A DNA stretch of 64,000 nt from JAENVU01 sp963801105 (GCA_963801105.1 CAWDDH010000003.1:992001-1056000), one strand, 5' to 3'; shown: positions 41,086 through 50,582, counted from the stretch's first letter. Notes: generated from the sequence alone by a model not told the origin. Numbers and translations: made by a program.

Positions 41086-43531
41086 TCACTCGGTCCGGAG
41101 GACCCTCGCCGGTCGGAGGCGCGACGCATGGCGCGCGGGGCCGGCCGCGAGCAGGTTGGCGACCGCGAGCGTGACCGGGATTGCGAGGACGACGACGGTG
41201 ATCGCGACGGGCGCGACGAACACGAGTGGCGTGGAGTCGGCGACCCAGCGCCAGGCGAGGCGACCGAGCACGATCCCGAGGGGGATGCCGACGACGAGCC
41301 CGACGAGCCCGACGGTCCCCGCCGTGGACGCGACGCTGATCGCCGTCTGGCGGGGAGTGAAGCCGATCGCCCGCAGGATCGCGAGCTCGTGCCGTCGGCG
41401 CCGGACCGCGGTGACGAGCGCGTGCCCGAGTGCCGCGATGCCGAGCAGCACCAGGAAGCCGGACAGCGCGGGGGAGCGGCCGGACGTTCCGCAGATTGAG
41501 GACGTCCTGGGGGGTGGCGATCGGGTCCACCTCGACCCCGGTTCGGCCGTGCAACGCCTCGATCGACTGTGCCGGGTGGGAGTGGAAGGCTGCGACGACG
41601 GCCGTCCTCTCCGCGGTGTCGTACCGCGCGCGGGCCCTCAGCCCGGTCGCACGCGTGAGGCCTCCCGGCGTGATCGCCGCGCCCTGGTCGAAGGACGAGT
41701 GCGGCGTCTGGGGCAGCAACGCGATCCCCGTGACGGTGAGGGTCACGGGGCGGTGCTGGTCGATCCGGAGCCGCAGGTGATCGCCGACGTGGCGGTGCAA
41801 CGCCGCGGCTGAGGCGGGTCCGAGCGCGATCTCGTCGGCTCGGCGCGGAACGCGACCGGAGACGACGACGAAGGGATTGCGGCCGTGCAGCGGTGTGACC
41901 GCATAGGTCGGCACCTCGGTGCCCTGCACGGTGGCCGCGACCCGTTCCATCACCCCGGAGGCGACGACGTTCCGGTCGCGGCCGAGGTCCTCGGTGACCG
42001 CGCTGAAGTCCTGTTCCGACTCCGGGTACGCCGTCGCCTGCCAGATCTGCCCCGAGCGCGTCGGCGTGGTCAGCGCATCGTCGATACCGTGGATCAGCCC
42101 GAAGCAGCCGACCACGCCGGTGACCGCGGCAACCGCACCCACGATCGCGGGCCGGGTCGGCAGCGACCTGCTCCCGTGGCCCCGGTCCACCGCGAGGCCG
42201 ACGCCGAGCCCGACCGGAAGGGGCAGGGTGGCGCGGGCCCACCGTCCGAGCGTCGAGGTCCGCCCGGGGGCCCGGAGTCGGCCCGTGCCGGCGGCGCGCC
42301 ACGCGGCCAGGGCGGCGGCCGTGAGCACGGCGAGGATGACGATCGCCGCTCCGGGGAGGACCACGACCGCGTCCAGATGGACACTCTGGTCGGGGTCGAG
42401 GCGACCGGCCAGCCCCACCGGGAACAACGGCGACAGCGCGACCGAGACCGCGACCGCCACCGCGCCACCCAGGCCGGCGACCGCCACCTGCGGGAGCACC
42501 AGGCCGCGGATCAGCTCGGTGCGCACCAGGCCGATCGAGCGCAGGGTCGGGGCGTCCACCGCCATCGCGTCGACGGACCGGGCGATGGCCTGGCCGACGA
42601 GCACGAGGCTCGCCAGGGCGGCCGCGGCGGCGAACAGCAGGAGTCCGACCCGCTCGAGGTCCGTCGCGTGCACCACGCGCTTGTCGTCCTCGGCGAGATC
42701 CCGGATCGGGACCTGGGAGCCCGGGACGGGGGCTCCGTCGATCTCGTCGGCGCGGAGGTGCAGGACCCGTGCGACGTCGGCGTGGAACGTCGCGAGGTCG
42801 GTGCCGGGTCGGAGCCGGACCACCAGGTTCGTCGCCTCCTCGATGTGGCCCGCCGGTACGTCGCCGTGGCGGACGCCGTAGCGCTCGAGCACGGCTCCAC
42901 TCGGGAAGAAGCCGGGTTCGTCCGGTTGGAAGATCTGGTCCATCGTGCTGTCGCCGATGCCGACCACACGCGCGGGGATCGTGGGACCGCCGCGCATCGG
43001 TGCCTGGCCGTAGAACGCGTTGAGGTCGTTCGCACTGCGCATCGTCACGCGGTCGCCGACCGCGAGCCCGAACTTCGCAGCCGCCGTCCGGTTCACCACG
43101 ACCTCGTCGAGCCGGTGCGGGTCGGGGAGCCGTCCGGCGACGAGCAGCGGTCGCGCGACGGTCCGGTACAGCTGCGAGTCGGCGGGTGGGAGACCGCCGA
43201 TCTGCTGGTGGTGGCTCGAGATCGTGATGGCGGCGAGGGCGAACTCACCGCTGGCGGCCACCTCGGGGAGCCGGCGGACGGGGCCGTAGTCGGCAGTGTG
43301 GGAGCCGGCCTGGGTGCCGAAGACGATCGCGTCGGGCGCGGCCGTCGCCGCCTTGTACCGCGGGAAGGCCGCGTGGGTCCGCCGGGCGCCCGCGACGGCC
43401 GCGATCGACACGCCCCCCGCGGCGCCGGCGAGCAGCCCGAGCAGGACGGTCGCCCGCCATCGGCGCGCGAGCTCGCGGCGGGCCCAGAACCGGGCGGCAC
43501 CGGTCCGGGTGCGGGTCGGGTGGCCGGGCAC
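41086..43531 (-). CDS. FtsX-like ABC transporter permease (frame broken near 41472)
   Basis: About 815 residues after correction, GTG 43531. It starts FWARRELARRWRATVLLGLL, the usual MacB/FtsX permease opening helix, then a large extracytoplasmic domain, three helices in the middle, a second such domain and three closing helices. LAILRAIGFTPRQTAISVAS is the FtsX-family coupling segment. The frame breaks in a run of five C on the coding strand (41470-41474); four C restore RPLPALSGFLVLLGIAALG. No ATPase gene is adjacent; the substrate is unknown (LolE-type lipoprotein or antimicrobial export are common in the family). Confidence 0.85.
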
Positions 43532-43691
43532 GAGGTCATCCTGACCCCGGGCCCGGCTCGGGGGAAGGCGGACACCCCCCGAGATGTGGTGGTGCCAGCA
43601 CCCGGCCCGCCTGGCGGAGCCGACTCCGGGGCGGCCTACACTTTCAGCGCTGCCGGGAGCCGTGCGTGCCCTGGACGGCGGAGGTCACGAG

Positions 43692-44618
43692 ATGACGGTT
43701 GGACCCGCTCCATCACGCTCCGGCACGAAGCCGGTCACCGCGCCCGAGATCGCCGCGGCCAAGAGCACCGACGAGCCTCTCGTCATGGTCACGGCATACG
43801 ACGCGCCGAGCGCGCGGGTGGTCGACGGCGCCGGGGTCGACATGATCCTGGTCGGCGACACGCTCGCAATGGTCGTGCTCGGCTACGACGACACGCTGCA
43901 GGTCACGACCGACGACATGGCCCACCACGTCGGCGCGGTCGCGCGGACCAAGCCGCACGCGCTGATCGTCGGCGACTTGCCGTGGATGAGCTACCACGTG
44001 TCACGCGAGGAGACGGTGCGCAACGCGGCGACGCTGATCCGGGCGGGGGCGGGGGCGGTCAAGCTCGAGGGCGGCCGGAAGCGTCTGGATGCCATCACCG
44101 CGATCCTCGACACCGAGATCCCCGTGATGGGTCACCTCGGGCTGACACCGCAGTCGATCCACGCGCTCGGCGGCTTCAAGGTACAGGGCAAGCAGCTCGA
44201 CGCGGCCCGGCGCATCGTGGACGACGCCGTCGCCCTCGCCGAGGCCGGCTGCTTCGCGATCGTCCTCGAGTGCGTACCCGACGGGGTCGCCCGCATGGTC
44301 ACTGACGCGATCTCGGTGCCGACGATCGGGATCGGCGCCGGCCGCCACTGCGACGGTCAGGTCCTCGTGTACCACGACCTGCTCGGGCTGGAGGACCGCA
44401 TGCGGCCCCGATTCGTCCGGCGCTACGCCGAGCTGGGGGCGGTCGCGACGGCGGCCGTGGCCGAGTTCGTCGACGACGTGCGGGCCCGCCGGTTCCCCTC
44501 GAGCGAGGAGACCTACCACATGACCGACCAGCTCGAAGGCGCCATCGACCTGTCGGGCGTCGAGGTCGCCGGCGACGGCTCGGATCAGCCGACCCCCTCC
44601 ACGCTCACCGACGCATAG
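43692..44618 (+). CDS. panB: 3-methyl-2-oxobutanoate hydroxymethyltransferase
   Basis: About 308 residues. ATG 43692 has GGAGG about 8 nt upstream. PanB makes ketopantoate from alpha-ketoisovalerate and methylene-tetrahydrofolate in pantothenate (CoA) synthesis. Motifs include VMVTAYDAPSARVVDGAGVD near the N-terminus, GAGAVKLEGGRK, PVMGHLGLTPQSIHALGGFK and VPTIGIGAGRHCDGQVLVYH. The C-terminal 40 residues extend slightly beyond the family norm. No other pan gene is adjacent. Confidence 0.97.
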   Translation: MTVGPAPSRSGTKPVTAPEIAAAKSTDEPLVMVTAYDAPSARVVDGAGVDMILVGDTLAMVVLGYDDTLQVTTDDMAHHVGAVARTKPHALIVGDLPWMSYHVSREETVRNAATLIRAGAGAVKLEGGRKRLDAITAILDTEIPVMGHLGLTPQSIHALGGFKVQGKQLDAARRIVDDAVALAEAGCFAIVLECVPDGVARMVTDAISVPTIGIGAGRHCDGQVLVYHDLLGLEDRMRPRFVRRYAELGAVATAAVAEFVDDVRARRFPSSEETYHMTDQLEGAIDLSGVEVAGDGSDQPTPSTLTDA

Positions 44619-44769
44619 CGCGGACCCGCCGGAAGGATGGTCCCACCCCCCGTCTAGGGTCACGCCCGATAGGTCCGTGCGGGCCAGCTCTGGTAGCGTC
44701 CGCGCCTCACATCGGGAACCCCGCCTCGGCGGCCGGATCCCTTCATGTCCACCCTGCCCCTCGGCGGCG

Positions 44770-44785
44770 GGACCGCGTGCGGTCC
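44770..44785 (+). other. short hairpin in the rpsF leader
   Basis: GGACCGC (44770-44776), a 2-base spacer and GCGGTCC (44779-44785) form a 7-bp stem about 60 nt before the rpsF start. Many bacteria have an S6:S18-binding leader RNA before rpsF; whether this is one cannot be decided by eye. The rest of 44619-44846 shows no gene. Confidence 0.3.
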
Positions 44786-44846
44786 TCCCGGCCCGGGGGC
44801 CCACCGGGGCCAGCGGCGCCCGGTGGTCCGAAGGAGGTATCGGTCC

Positions 44847-45221
44847 ATGCGACCGTACGAGGTCATGGTCATCTTCGACGCGGACCTGGAAGAGGAGACC
44901 ATCCGGTCCAGCGTCGATCGCTCGATCGAGCTCATCGAGTCCAAGGGCGCCGAGCGGGGCCCGGTGGACTGGTGGGGCAAGCGGCGACTCGCCTACGAGC
45001 TCAAGCACCGCTGGGAGGGCTACTACGTGGTCCTCCAGGCCAAGGCCGAGCCCGCGGCGATGGACGAGCTGCACCGTTCGCTCTCCCTTTCCGACGAGGT
45101 CATCCGGCACAAGATCCTCCGGATCCCCGAGCACGTCTACGGCACGCTCGGGGGCACGCCGTCACCGGCCGACGCAGGTCCCGACCTGGCCGGCGAGGCG
45201 AGCGACGACGACGACGAGTAG
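44847..45221 (+). CDS. rpsF: 30S ribosomal protein S6
   Basis: 124 residues. ATG 44847 follows an excellent AAGGAGGT 8 nt upstream. The protein opens MRPYEVMVIFDADLEEETI and contains GPVDWWGKRRLAYELKHRWE and VIRHKILRIPEHVYG, as in S6. The acidic tail (EASDDDDE) is common. S6 pairs with S18, encoded two genes downstream. First gene of rpsF-ssb-rpsR-rplI. Confidence 0.97.
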   Translation: MRPYEVMVIFDADLEEETIRSSVDRSIELIESKGAERGPVDWWGKRRLAYELKHRWEGYYVVLQAKAEPAAMDELHRSLSLSDEVIRHKILRIPEHVYGTLGGTPSPADAGPDLAGEASDDDDE

Positions 45222-45299
45222 GCGGCCTGCTCCCGGGTCGCCGGGCGGATCCCGTCGCATGAGCACGAAGACCGCGCGAGCGGCATTGGAGGCACGACC

Positions 45300-45807
45300 A
45301 TGGCAGACAACACCATCACCATCGTGGGCAACCTGACCCGCGATCCCGAGATCCGGTACATGGCGAATGGAACCGGCGAAGGCTGAACTCGGTATCGCGG
45401 TCAGCCGGCGCTGGCAGAATCGCCAGACCAACGAGTGGGAGGAGCGCACGAGCTTCTTCAACGTCGTCGCTTGGCGTGACATGGCCGAGAACATCAGCGA
45501 CACGCTGGCCAAGGGCACACGCGTGATCGTCAACGGCCGGCTCGAGCAGCGCTCGTGGGAGACCGAGCAGGGCGACAAGCGCAGCGTCGTCGAGATCGTC
45601 GCGGACGAGATCGGGCCGAGCCTGCGCTGGGCGACGGCCGAGGTCAAGCGCTCCGAGCGCCGTGGCGGCGGTGGGAGTGGCGGCAGCGACTTCGGCGGCG
45701 GCGGACGGGGATCCGGGGCCGGGGGTGGCGGTGGTGCTGGTGGCGCCGGGGGTGGCGCACCCGCGCCGTCCGGTGGATACGACGGCTTCGACGAAGAGCC
45801 CTTCTAG
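45300..45807 (+). CDS. ssb: single-stranded DNA-binding protein (frame broken near 45375)
   Basis: About 168 residues after correction. ATG 45300 has GGAGG 7 nt before it and reads MADNTITIVGNLTRDPEIRY. In the given sequence a TGA follows soon after. Removing one G in ACCGGCGAAG (45372-45380) gives YMANGTAKAELGIAVSRRWQ, the proper OB-fold continuation, then SFFNVVAWRDMAENISDTL. The C-terminus has a Gly-rich linker and the acidic tip DEEPF that recruits partner proteins. Ssb is essential, so an error in the sequence is likelier than a broken gene. Confidence 0.93.
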
Positions 45808-45824
45808 GCGCGAAAGGCAATCTG

Positions 45825-46089
45825 ATGGCACGAGATCGGGAACGGCGCAAGAGCCCCGCCAACGACCGGCGGAGAGTCCAGAAGAAGAAGGTGTCGATCC
45901 TCACCCAGGAGAAGATCGACTGGGTCGACTACAAGGACGTGAACCTGCTCCGGCGCTTCATGTCCGAGCGGGCCAAGATCCGGGCCCGTCGGGTCACGGG
46001 GAACAACGCCCAGCAGCAGCGGGAGATCGCGCGCGCGATCCGCGTGGCGCGTGAGATGGCCCTGCTGCCCTACAGCGTCCGCCAGGTGA
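45825..46089 (+). CDS. rpsR: 30S ribosomal protein S18 (frame broken near 46073)
   Basis: About 88 residues after correction, ATG 45825. Motifs are VSILTQEKIDWVDYKDVNLL, RRFMSERAKIRARRVTGNNA and REIARAIRVAREMALLPY. In the given frame no stop follows for several hundred bases. If TACAGCG (46071-46077) were TACACAGCG, the protein would end ALLPYTASAR and stop at 46087-46089, which is the usual actinobacterial S18 ending. S18 binds S6 in the small-subunit platform. Confidence 0.93.
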
Positions 46090-46119
46090 CCCAGCGCAGC
46101 CGCAGCGGCCGGAGGGACC

Positions 46120-46311
46120 GTGACCGGTTGGATCCCGAGCGCGCCGATGCCGACGCCCGACGCACCGCCTCCCGCGAGTGCGGACGAGAACGGCGAGCTG
46201 CCCGAGGGCGTGACCATGGACGCGACCGGCGCGGAGAGTGCGGGTGCCGAGTCCACCACGGCGGTCGAGGTGACGGTGGTGCCCGAGACGAGCGACGGGG
46301 GCGAGGCATGA
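46120..46311 (+). CDS. 63-residue acidic Pro/Ala/Glu-rich protein
   Basis: A short open frame from GTG 46120 to TGA 46309-46311, with GGAGGG 3 nt before the GTG. The stop overlaps the rplI ATG (ATGA), the coupling used elsewhere in this genome. The product starts TGWIPSAPMPTPDAPPPAS and ends TVVPETSDGGEA; it is acidic and looks disordered. GC at third codon positions is high, as in true genes here. I know of no gene at this place in other actinobacteria. It may be real or chance. Confidence 0.4.
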   Translation: MTGWIPSAPMPTPDAPPPASADENGELPEGVTMDATGAESAGAESTTAVEVTVVPETSDGGEA

Positions 46312-46755
46312 AGATCGTGCTCCGCGAAGACGTCGAGCAGCTCGGCAAGAAGGGCGACCTGCTCGAGGTCGCACCCGGCTACGCGCGCAACTACCTCGTC
46401 CCTCGCGGTCTCGCGATGGTCGCGAGCCGCGGTGCGGAGAAGCAGGCGACGGCGATGCGCCGCAACCGCGAGGTGCCGCGACGCGCGCGAGCGCGAACAG
46501 GCGCAGGCGCTCGTCGCCCAGCTGACCGCGGTGCCGGTGCTCGTCACCGCCCGCGCCGGCGAGGGCGGCAAGCTCTTCGGCTCGGTGACCTCCGCCGATA
46601 TCGCCGTGGCCATCGAGTCGGCCAGCGGGGTCACGGTCGACCGGCGCAAGGTGTCGCTCGACGAACCGATCAAGGCGCTCGGCACCAGCGAGGTCGAGGT
46701 CGTGCTCCACGCCGACGTGAAGGTGACCGTCACGGTGGAGGTCGTCGCCGGCTGA
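46308..46755 (+). CDS. rplI: 50S ribosomal protein L9 (frame broken near 46476)
   Basis: About 149 residues after correction, ATG 46308. The N-terminal domain reads MKIVLREDVEQLGKKGDLLE and VAPGYARNYLVPRGLAMVAS. The break is at GTGCCGCGAC (46473-46482); removing one C gives NREVRDAREREQAQALVAQL, the expected central helix. The C-terminal domain has GKLFGSVTSADIAVAIESAS and VDRRKVSLDEPIKALGTSEV. Last gene of the rpsF operon, followed by a strong hairpin. Confidence 0.95.
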
Positions 46756-46778
46756 GCGACGCCACTTCCTGCAGGTCT

Positions 46779-46812
46779 CGAATCGACCCGCCCGCGAGGG
46801 CGGGTCGATTCG
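46779..46812 (+). terminator. intrinsic-type terminator after rplI
   Basis: A 15-bp perfect stem (46779-46793 with 46798-46812) around a GCGA loop, starting 24 bp after the rplI stop. There is no U tract, as is common for terminators in GC-rich actinobacteria. Confidence 0.75.
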
Positions 46813-46862
46813 CGCGGATTCGCCCGCGTGGTCACACCGCGCGGCCACGATGATCCCGACCG

Positions 46863-46936
46863 TCATCCACAGGCCTGGGGACGACGAGGGTCCACCGTCC
46901 CCAGGTAATCCACACAGATACTGGGGCTTGTCCACT
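46863..46936. promoter_or_regulatory. cluster of DnaA-box-like sites upstream of dnaB
   Basis: TCATCCACA (46863-46871), TAATCCACA (46906-46914) and TTGTCCACT (46928-46936) each differ by one base from TTATCCACA or TTGTCCACA and share one orientation, 65-140 bp before the dnaB start. They may allow DnaA to control dnaB, or titrate DnaA. The remaining spacer (46813-47000) shows nothing else. Confidence 0.5.
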
Positions 46937-47000
46937 TCCAACCCACAGGCCGCGAGTGTGACGATGACCTCCGGGATGTCGGGGGTCGGGGAGGGTTCGC

Positions 47001-48362
47001 GTGGTGCAACCGAGTGAGGTGCGCCGACCGCCATCGGGCGGTCGGATCCCACCCCACAACCTCGAAGCCGAGGAGTCGCTCCTCGGCGCGATGCTGATCT
47101 CGCGCGACGCGATCACCGCCGCGGTCGAGGCGCGGGTCGACGCGGCCGACTTCTACAAGCCCGCGCACGGTCACGTCTTCGACGCGATCTGGAGCCTGTA
47201 CGAGCAGGGCGAGCCGGTCGACCCGGTGACGGTGGCGGAGGAGCTGCGCCGCGCCAACCTGCTCGAAGCGCTCGGGGGCAAGGGGATCCTGCTCCAGCTC
47301 CAGGCAAGCACGCCGGCGTCGGCCAACGCGGGCCACTACGCGCGGATCGTCGGTGACCTCGCGCTGCTGCGCCGCCTGATCACGGTGTCGGGCGAGATCG
47401 CCGAGAGCGCGTACGGCCAGCCCGACGACGTGACCGAGACGGTGGACCGCGCGGAGGCCATGGTCTTCGAGGTCGCGGAGAAGCGCATCTCGGAATCGCT
47501 GGTGAAGCTGTTCGAGTCGGTCACCGAGACGGTGGACCAGCTCGAGCACATGTACGGCGACGAGGATGCGCTGACCGGCATGCCGACCGGCTATCACGAC
47601 GTCGACCGCATCCTGCTCGGGCTCCAGCCCTCGACGCTCAACATCGTCGCCGCCCGTCCCGGCGCCGGGAAGACCGCGTTCATGCTCGGCGCCGCCGCGA
47701 ACGTCGCGATGGAGAGCCGGCGGCCGGTGTTGTTCTTCTCCCTCGAGATGGGCGCGGTCGAGCTCACCAAGCGCATGCTCGCGGCGGAGTCGCGCGTCGA
47801 TGCCCGCAAGCTCCAGACCGGCAAGCTCACCGACGCCGACTGGGGCCGGCTCAACACGGCGATCAGCCACCTCGGTGAGGCGCCGATGTTCATCGACGAC
47901 AACCCGCACTGCACCGTGATGGAGATGCGGGCCAAGGCCCGGCGGATCAAGGCCCGCTACGGCGACCTCGGCCTGATCGTGGTCGACTACCTCCAGCTGA
48001 TGAGCTCGCCCCGCCGCTCGGAGAACCGCCAGGTGGAGGTCTCGGAGATGTCGCGCGGGCTGAAGATCCTGGCCCGCGAGCTCGAGTGTCCGCTCGTGGT
48101 CGGTGCGCAGCTCAACCGTCAGCTCGAGTACCGCCAGGACAAGCGCCCGATGCTGGCGGACCTGCGCGAGTCCGGCTCGATCGAACAGGACGCCGACGTC
48201 GTGCTCTTCCTCTACCGGGACGACGCCTACAACCCCGAGTCGGACCAGCGGGGTGTCGCCGAGGTGATCGTGGGCAAGCACCGCAACGGCCCCACCGGCA
48301 CCGCCCGCCTCGCCTTCCTCGACCACATCGTCAAGTTCGCCAACATGGCGGCCACTCCCTGA
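47001..48362 (+). CDS. dnaB: replicative DNA helicase DnaB
   Basis: 453 residues, GTG 47001 with GGGGAGGG upstream. The N-terminal domain starts IPPHNLEAEESLLGAMLISR. The RecA-like motor has Walker A ARPGAGKTAFMLGAAAN (about 222), LFFSLEMGAVELTKRMLA, and GLIVVDYLQLMSS (Walker B). The C-terminal segment has LADLRESGSIEQDADVVLFL and VGKHRNGPTGTARLAFLD with the arginine finger region. It unwinds DNA at the fork. There is no intein at the Walker A or later sites, unlike several mycobacterial dnaB genes. Confidence 0.97.
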   Translation: MVQPSEVRRPPSGGRIPPHNLEAEESLLGAMLISRDAITAAVEARVDAADFYKPAHGHVFDAIWSLYEQGEPVDPVTVAEELRRANLLEALGGKGILLQLQASTPASANAGHYARIVGDLALLRRLITVSGEIAESAYGQPDDVTETVDRAEAMVFEVAEKRISESLVKLFESVTETVDQLEHMYGDEDALTGMPTGYHDVDRILLGLQPSTLNIVAARPGAGKTAFMLGAAANVAMESRRPVLFFSLEMGAVELTKRMLAAESRVDARKLQTGKLTDADWGRLNTAISHLGEAPMFIDDNPHCTVMEMRAKARRIKARYGDLGLIVVDYLQLMSSPRRSENRQVEVSEMSRGLKILARELECPLVVGAQLNRQLEYRQDKRPMLADLRESGSIEQDADVVLFLYRDDAYNPESDQRGVAEVIVGKHRNGPTGTARLAFLDHIVKFANMAATP

Positions 48363-48433
48363 CGCGTCCCCCGGCAGGTACTCCTTCGAGCGCCCGATAC
48401 GCGCCGAAAGCAGCACGTTCGCGGCGGAGAAGG

Positions 48434-48919
48434 TCAGCCCGGTCGGTGCCAGTCGCGGTTCGGCTCGGCGGGGGGCATCACGAAGCCGGGCTGGGGGCGC
48501 CACCCCGAAGCGCGCAGGTCCTCGTTGACGTGGGCCATGTTGAGCAGGTCCTCCTCGTAGGAGAACCTGCCGCCGCCCGCGTAGACGAGGGTGGAGTAGC
48601 CGGACTGGCGGTACGGAGTGCCGTCGGGTCGGGTGCCGGGCGTGATCTGGGTCCACTTGACCACGACGGTGTCGCCCTCGATCGCCACGTACTCCACCGG
48701 GAAGGTCCAGTCCTCGAGCCCGCGCATGGACTCGTCGAGGAATCTACGGAGCTCGTCGATGCCCTCGACCCGCCCCCACGCGGGATCGATGTAGACGCAG
48801 TCGTGGGTGAAGAAGTCGGCGATGCCGCCCCACCCTTGCTCCTCGCCGGCATCGATGCGCCGGCGCAGGTCCTGGTATCGCTCGAGGGTGGCTTCGATCT
48901 CGGCTCGGGGAAACGGCAT
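48434..48919 (-). CDS. NTF2-like (SnoaL/nuclear transport factor 2 family) protein
   Basis: 161 residues, ATG 48919. The fold pattern begins EIEATLERYQDLRRRIDAGE, then DFFTHDCVYIDPAWGRVEGI, and ends with strands around TRPDGTPYRQSGYSTLVY and a helix FSYEEDLLNMAHVNEDLRA. Enzymes and non-enzymes share this fold, so no reaction can be assigned. It lies 10 bp downstream of nucS on the same strand and may be co-transcribed. It converges on dnaB with about 70 bp between, which shows no clear terminator. Confidence 0.8.
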   Translation of the reverse strand: MPFPRAEIEATLERYQDLRRRIDAGEEQGWGGIADFFTHDCVYIDPAWGRVEGIDELRRFLDESMRGLEDWTFPVEYVAIEGDTVVVKWTQITPGTRPDGTPYRQSGYSTLVYAGGGRFSYEEDLLNMAHVNEDLRASGWRPQPGFVMPPAEPNRDWHRPG

Positions 48920-48929
48920 GGCGGTCCTC

Positions 48930-49589
48930 TCAGAACAGCTTGAGCTTGGGGTCGTCGTGGGTACGCAGGTCGTCGAGGTCGATCTCGACGCACTCGATGT
49001 CCAGGCTCTCGGCGTACACGCGGGCCTGCGGCTTGATGCGCGTCGCGACGAACATGCCCCGCGTCGGGGCGAGCCGGGTGTCGAGGTCCAGCCGCGCCTG
49101 GTAGCGCACGAGTTGGTCCACCCCGGCGATCTCGCCGATGCGCTTGACCTCGATCGCGACGGCCCGCCCCTCGCCGTCCCGGCAGAGGAAGTCGATCGGG
49201 CCGATGTCGGTGGGGTACTCGCGCCGTACGAGGGTCAGGTCGTCGCGCAGCGCCCGGACGCGCATCTCGATCAGCGCCTGGAGCTCGGCCTCGACACCGT
49301 CCTTCTCGAGCCCGGGATCCTCCCCGAGCTCGAGCGTGTGGTCGTGCAGGATCTCGTGGAGCTCCACGACGAGCCGCTCCCCCTTGGGACTCTCGGCCGT
49401 GATCGTGTCGTCGGCGACGCGGATCGTGCAGGGCGGGCTCATCCAGTTGAGTGGCTTGTAGGCCCGTGCGTCCGAGTGGATCGCGAGACTGCCGTCGGCC
49501 TTGAGCATCACCAGCCGGGTCGCGGCCGCGAGCCGGGCGCCGAGACGGCCTTCGTAGGTGACCGAGCAGCGGGCCAGGATCAAGCGCAC
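48930..49589 (-). CDS. nucS: mismatch-specific endonuclease NucS (EndoMS)
   Basis: About 219 residues; GTG 49589 begins RLILARCSVTYEGRLGARL, as in actinobacterial NucS. The N-terminal domain has ADGSLAIHSDARAYKPLNWM; the RecB-like nuclease core is GPIDFLCRDGEGRAVAIEVK with the catalytic Asp, Glu and Lys, followed by VDQLVRYQARLDLD. The C-terminus ends HDDPKLKLF, resembling a beta-clamp-binding tail. NucS performs non-canonical mismatch repair in actinobacteria that lack MutS and MutL, probably with DnaN. Confidence 0.95.
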   Translation of the reverse strand: MRLILARCSVTYEGRLGARLAAATRLVMLKADGSLAIHSDARAYKPLNWMSPPCTIRVADDTITAESPKGERLVVELHEILHDHTLELGEDPGLEKDGVEAELQALIEMRVRALRDDLTLVRREYPTDIGPIDFLCRDGEGRAVAIEVKRIGEIAGVDQLVRYQARLDLDTRLAPTRGMFVATRIKPQARVYAESLDIECVEIDLDDLRTHDDPKLKLF

Positions 49590-49665
49590 GGCAGATGTTC
49601 GCACGTGGGAACCGACCGGTGGGTCGGGACGTCCAAGGCGTCCCAGACGACCCGAGGGGGAGAAC

Positions 49666-50582
49666 ATGCGACGGTGGTTCGGACCTGTGGTGGTGCTCCT
49701 GCTGGTGGCCGGGGGCTTCGTCGCCCTCGTGCGCTCCGGACGTGACGGCGCGTCGTCTCCGAAGGAGGAGGGTCGGCGACGGCGACGGCGACGGCGCCGA
49801 CGCGCGCGACGAGCGGTGCCGCCGCCGACTCGGTCGCGGCCGCCAAGGTGGCGGGGCCCGTCGCGCGCGCGACCGGCGACGGGGTGAGCAGCACCGGTGC
49901 CGTGCCGCGGGTGGATACCAAGGTGGTCAAGCGGGCTTCGATCGAGCTCCGGGTTCCCGGCCGGTCGTTGGACCGCCGCTTCGCGTCGGTCTCGGGCCTC
50001 GCCGATCTGCTCGGCGGCTACGTATCGAGCACGGATCGCGCCGGTGCCGTGGCCACGGTCTCGCTGCGGGTCCCGGCCGCGCAGTTCGGGACGGCCCTGA
50101 CGCGCCTGGCCGCGTTCGGGAAGGTCACGGCCCGCTCGGAGCGGGGCGAGGACGTGACCGCCCAGTTCGTGGACCTCGACGCGCGGGTCCGAAATCTCGC
50201 GGCCCAGGAGACCGTGCTCCAGAACCTCATGGACCGGGCGAGCTCGGTGCCCGACACCATCGCGGTGCAACAGCAGCTCTCGGACACTCGCGGCCAGATC
50301 GAGCAGCTCAGCGGCCAGCGGAACCTCCTGGCCGACCAGGCGTCCTTCGCAACCATCGCGGTCACGCTGCACGGCGGGGCCGTGGCCGTGGCGCCGGCGC
50401 CGGAGCGCGGCTCGCTCGCGCAGGCGGGGCACGACGCGGTTGGCGTCTCGGTCGCGATCCTGGCGGGCGCGATCGTGGTCCTCGGCGCGGTCGTGCCGAT
50501 CGGCGTGCTGGTGGCGGTGGGCGTCCTGATCTGGACGGCGGTCCGCCGTCGCCGGCGCGCCACCCTCCGCCCCACGGGCTGA
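49666..50582 (+). CDS. DUF4349 membrane-anchored protein (frame broken near 49770)
   Basis: About 305 residues after correction, ATG 49666 after GAGGGGG. An N-terminal helix (RRWFGPVVVLLLVAGGFVAL) is followed by a Thr/Ala linker (SATATATAPTRATSGAAA). The frame breaks in a G run at 49768-49772; one more G restores it. The DUF4349 part has RASIELRVPGRSLDRRFASV, a helical hairpin (VRNLAAQETVLQNLMDRASS to QIEQLSGQRNLLADQASFAT), and a C-terminal membrane helix (about 275-295) with a basic tail. Both ends are membrane-bound and the middle is outside. Function unknown. Confidence 0.85.

Noticed and set aside
46090..46311. S18 with a long acidic C-terminal tail
   Set aside because: The frame of the acidic segment is closed by TGA at 46087-46089, and repair of rpsR to end ALLPYTASAR fits the family better.
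47660..48000. An intein in dnaB (also considered for gyrA)
   Set aside because: The Walker and later motifs are continuous and the protein lengths are normal.
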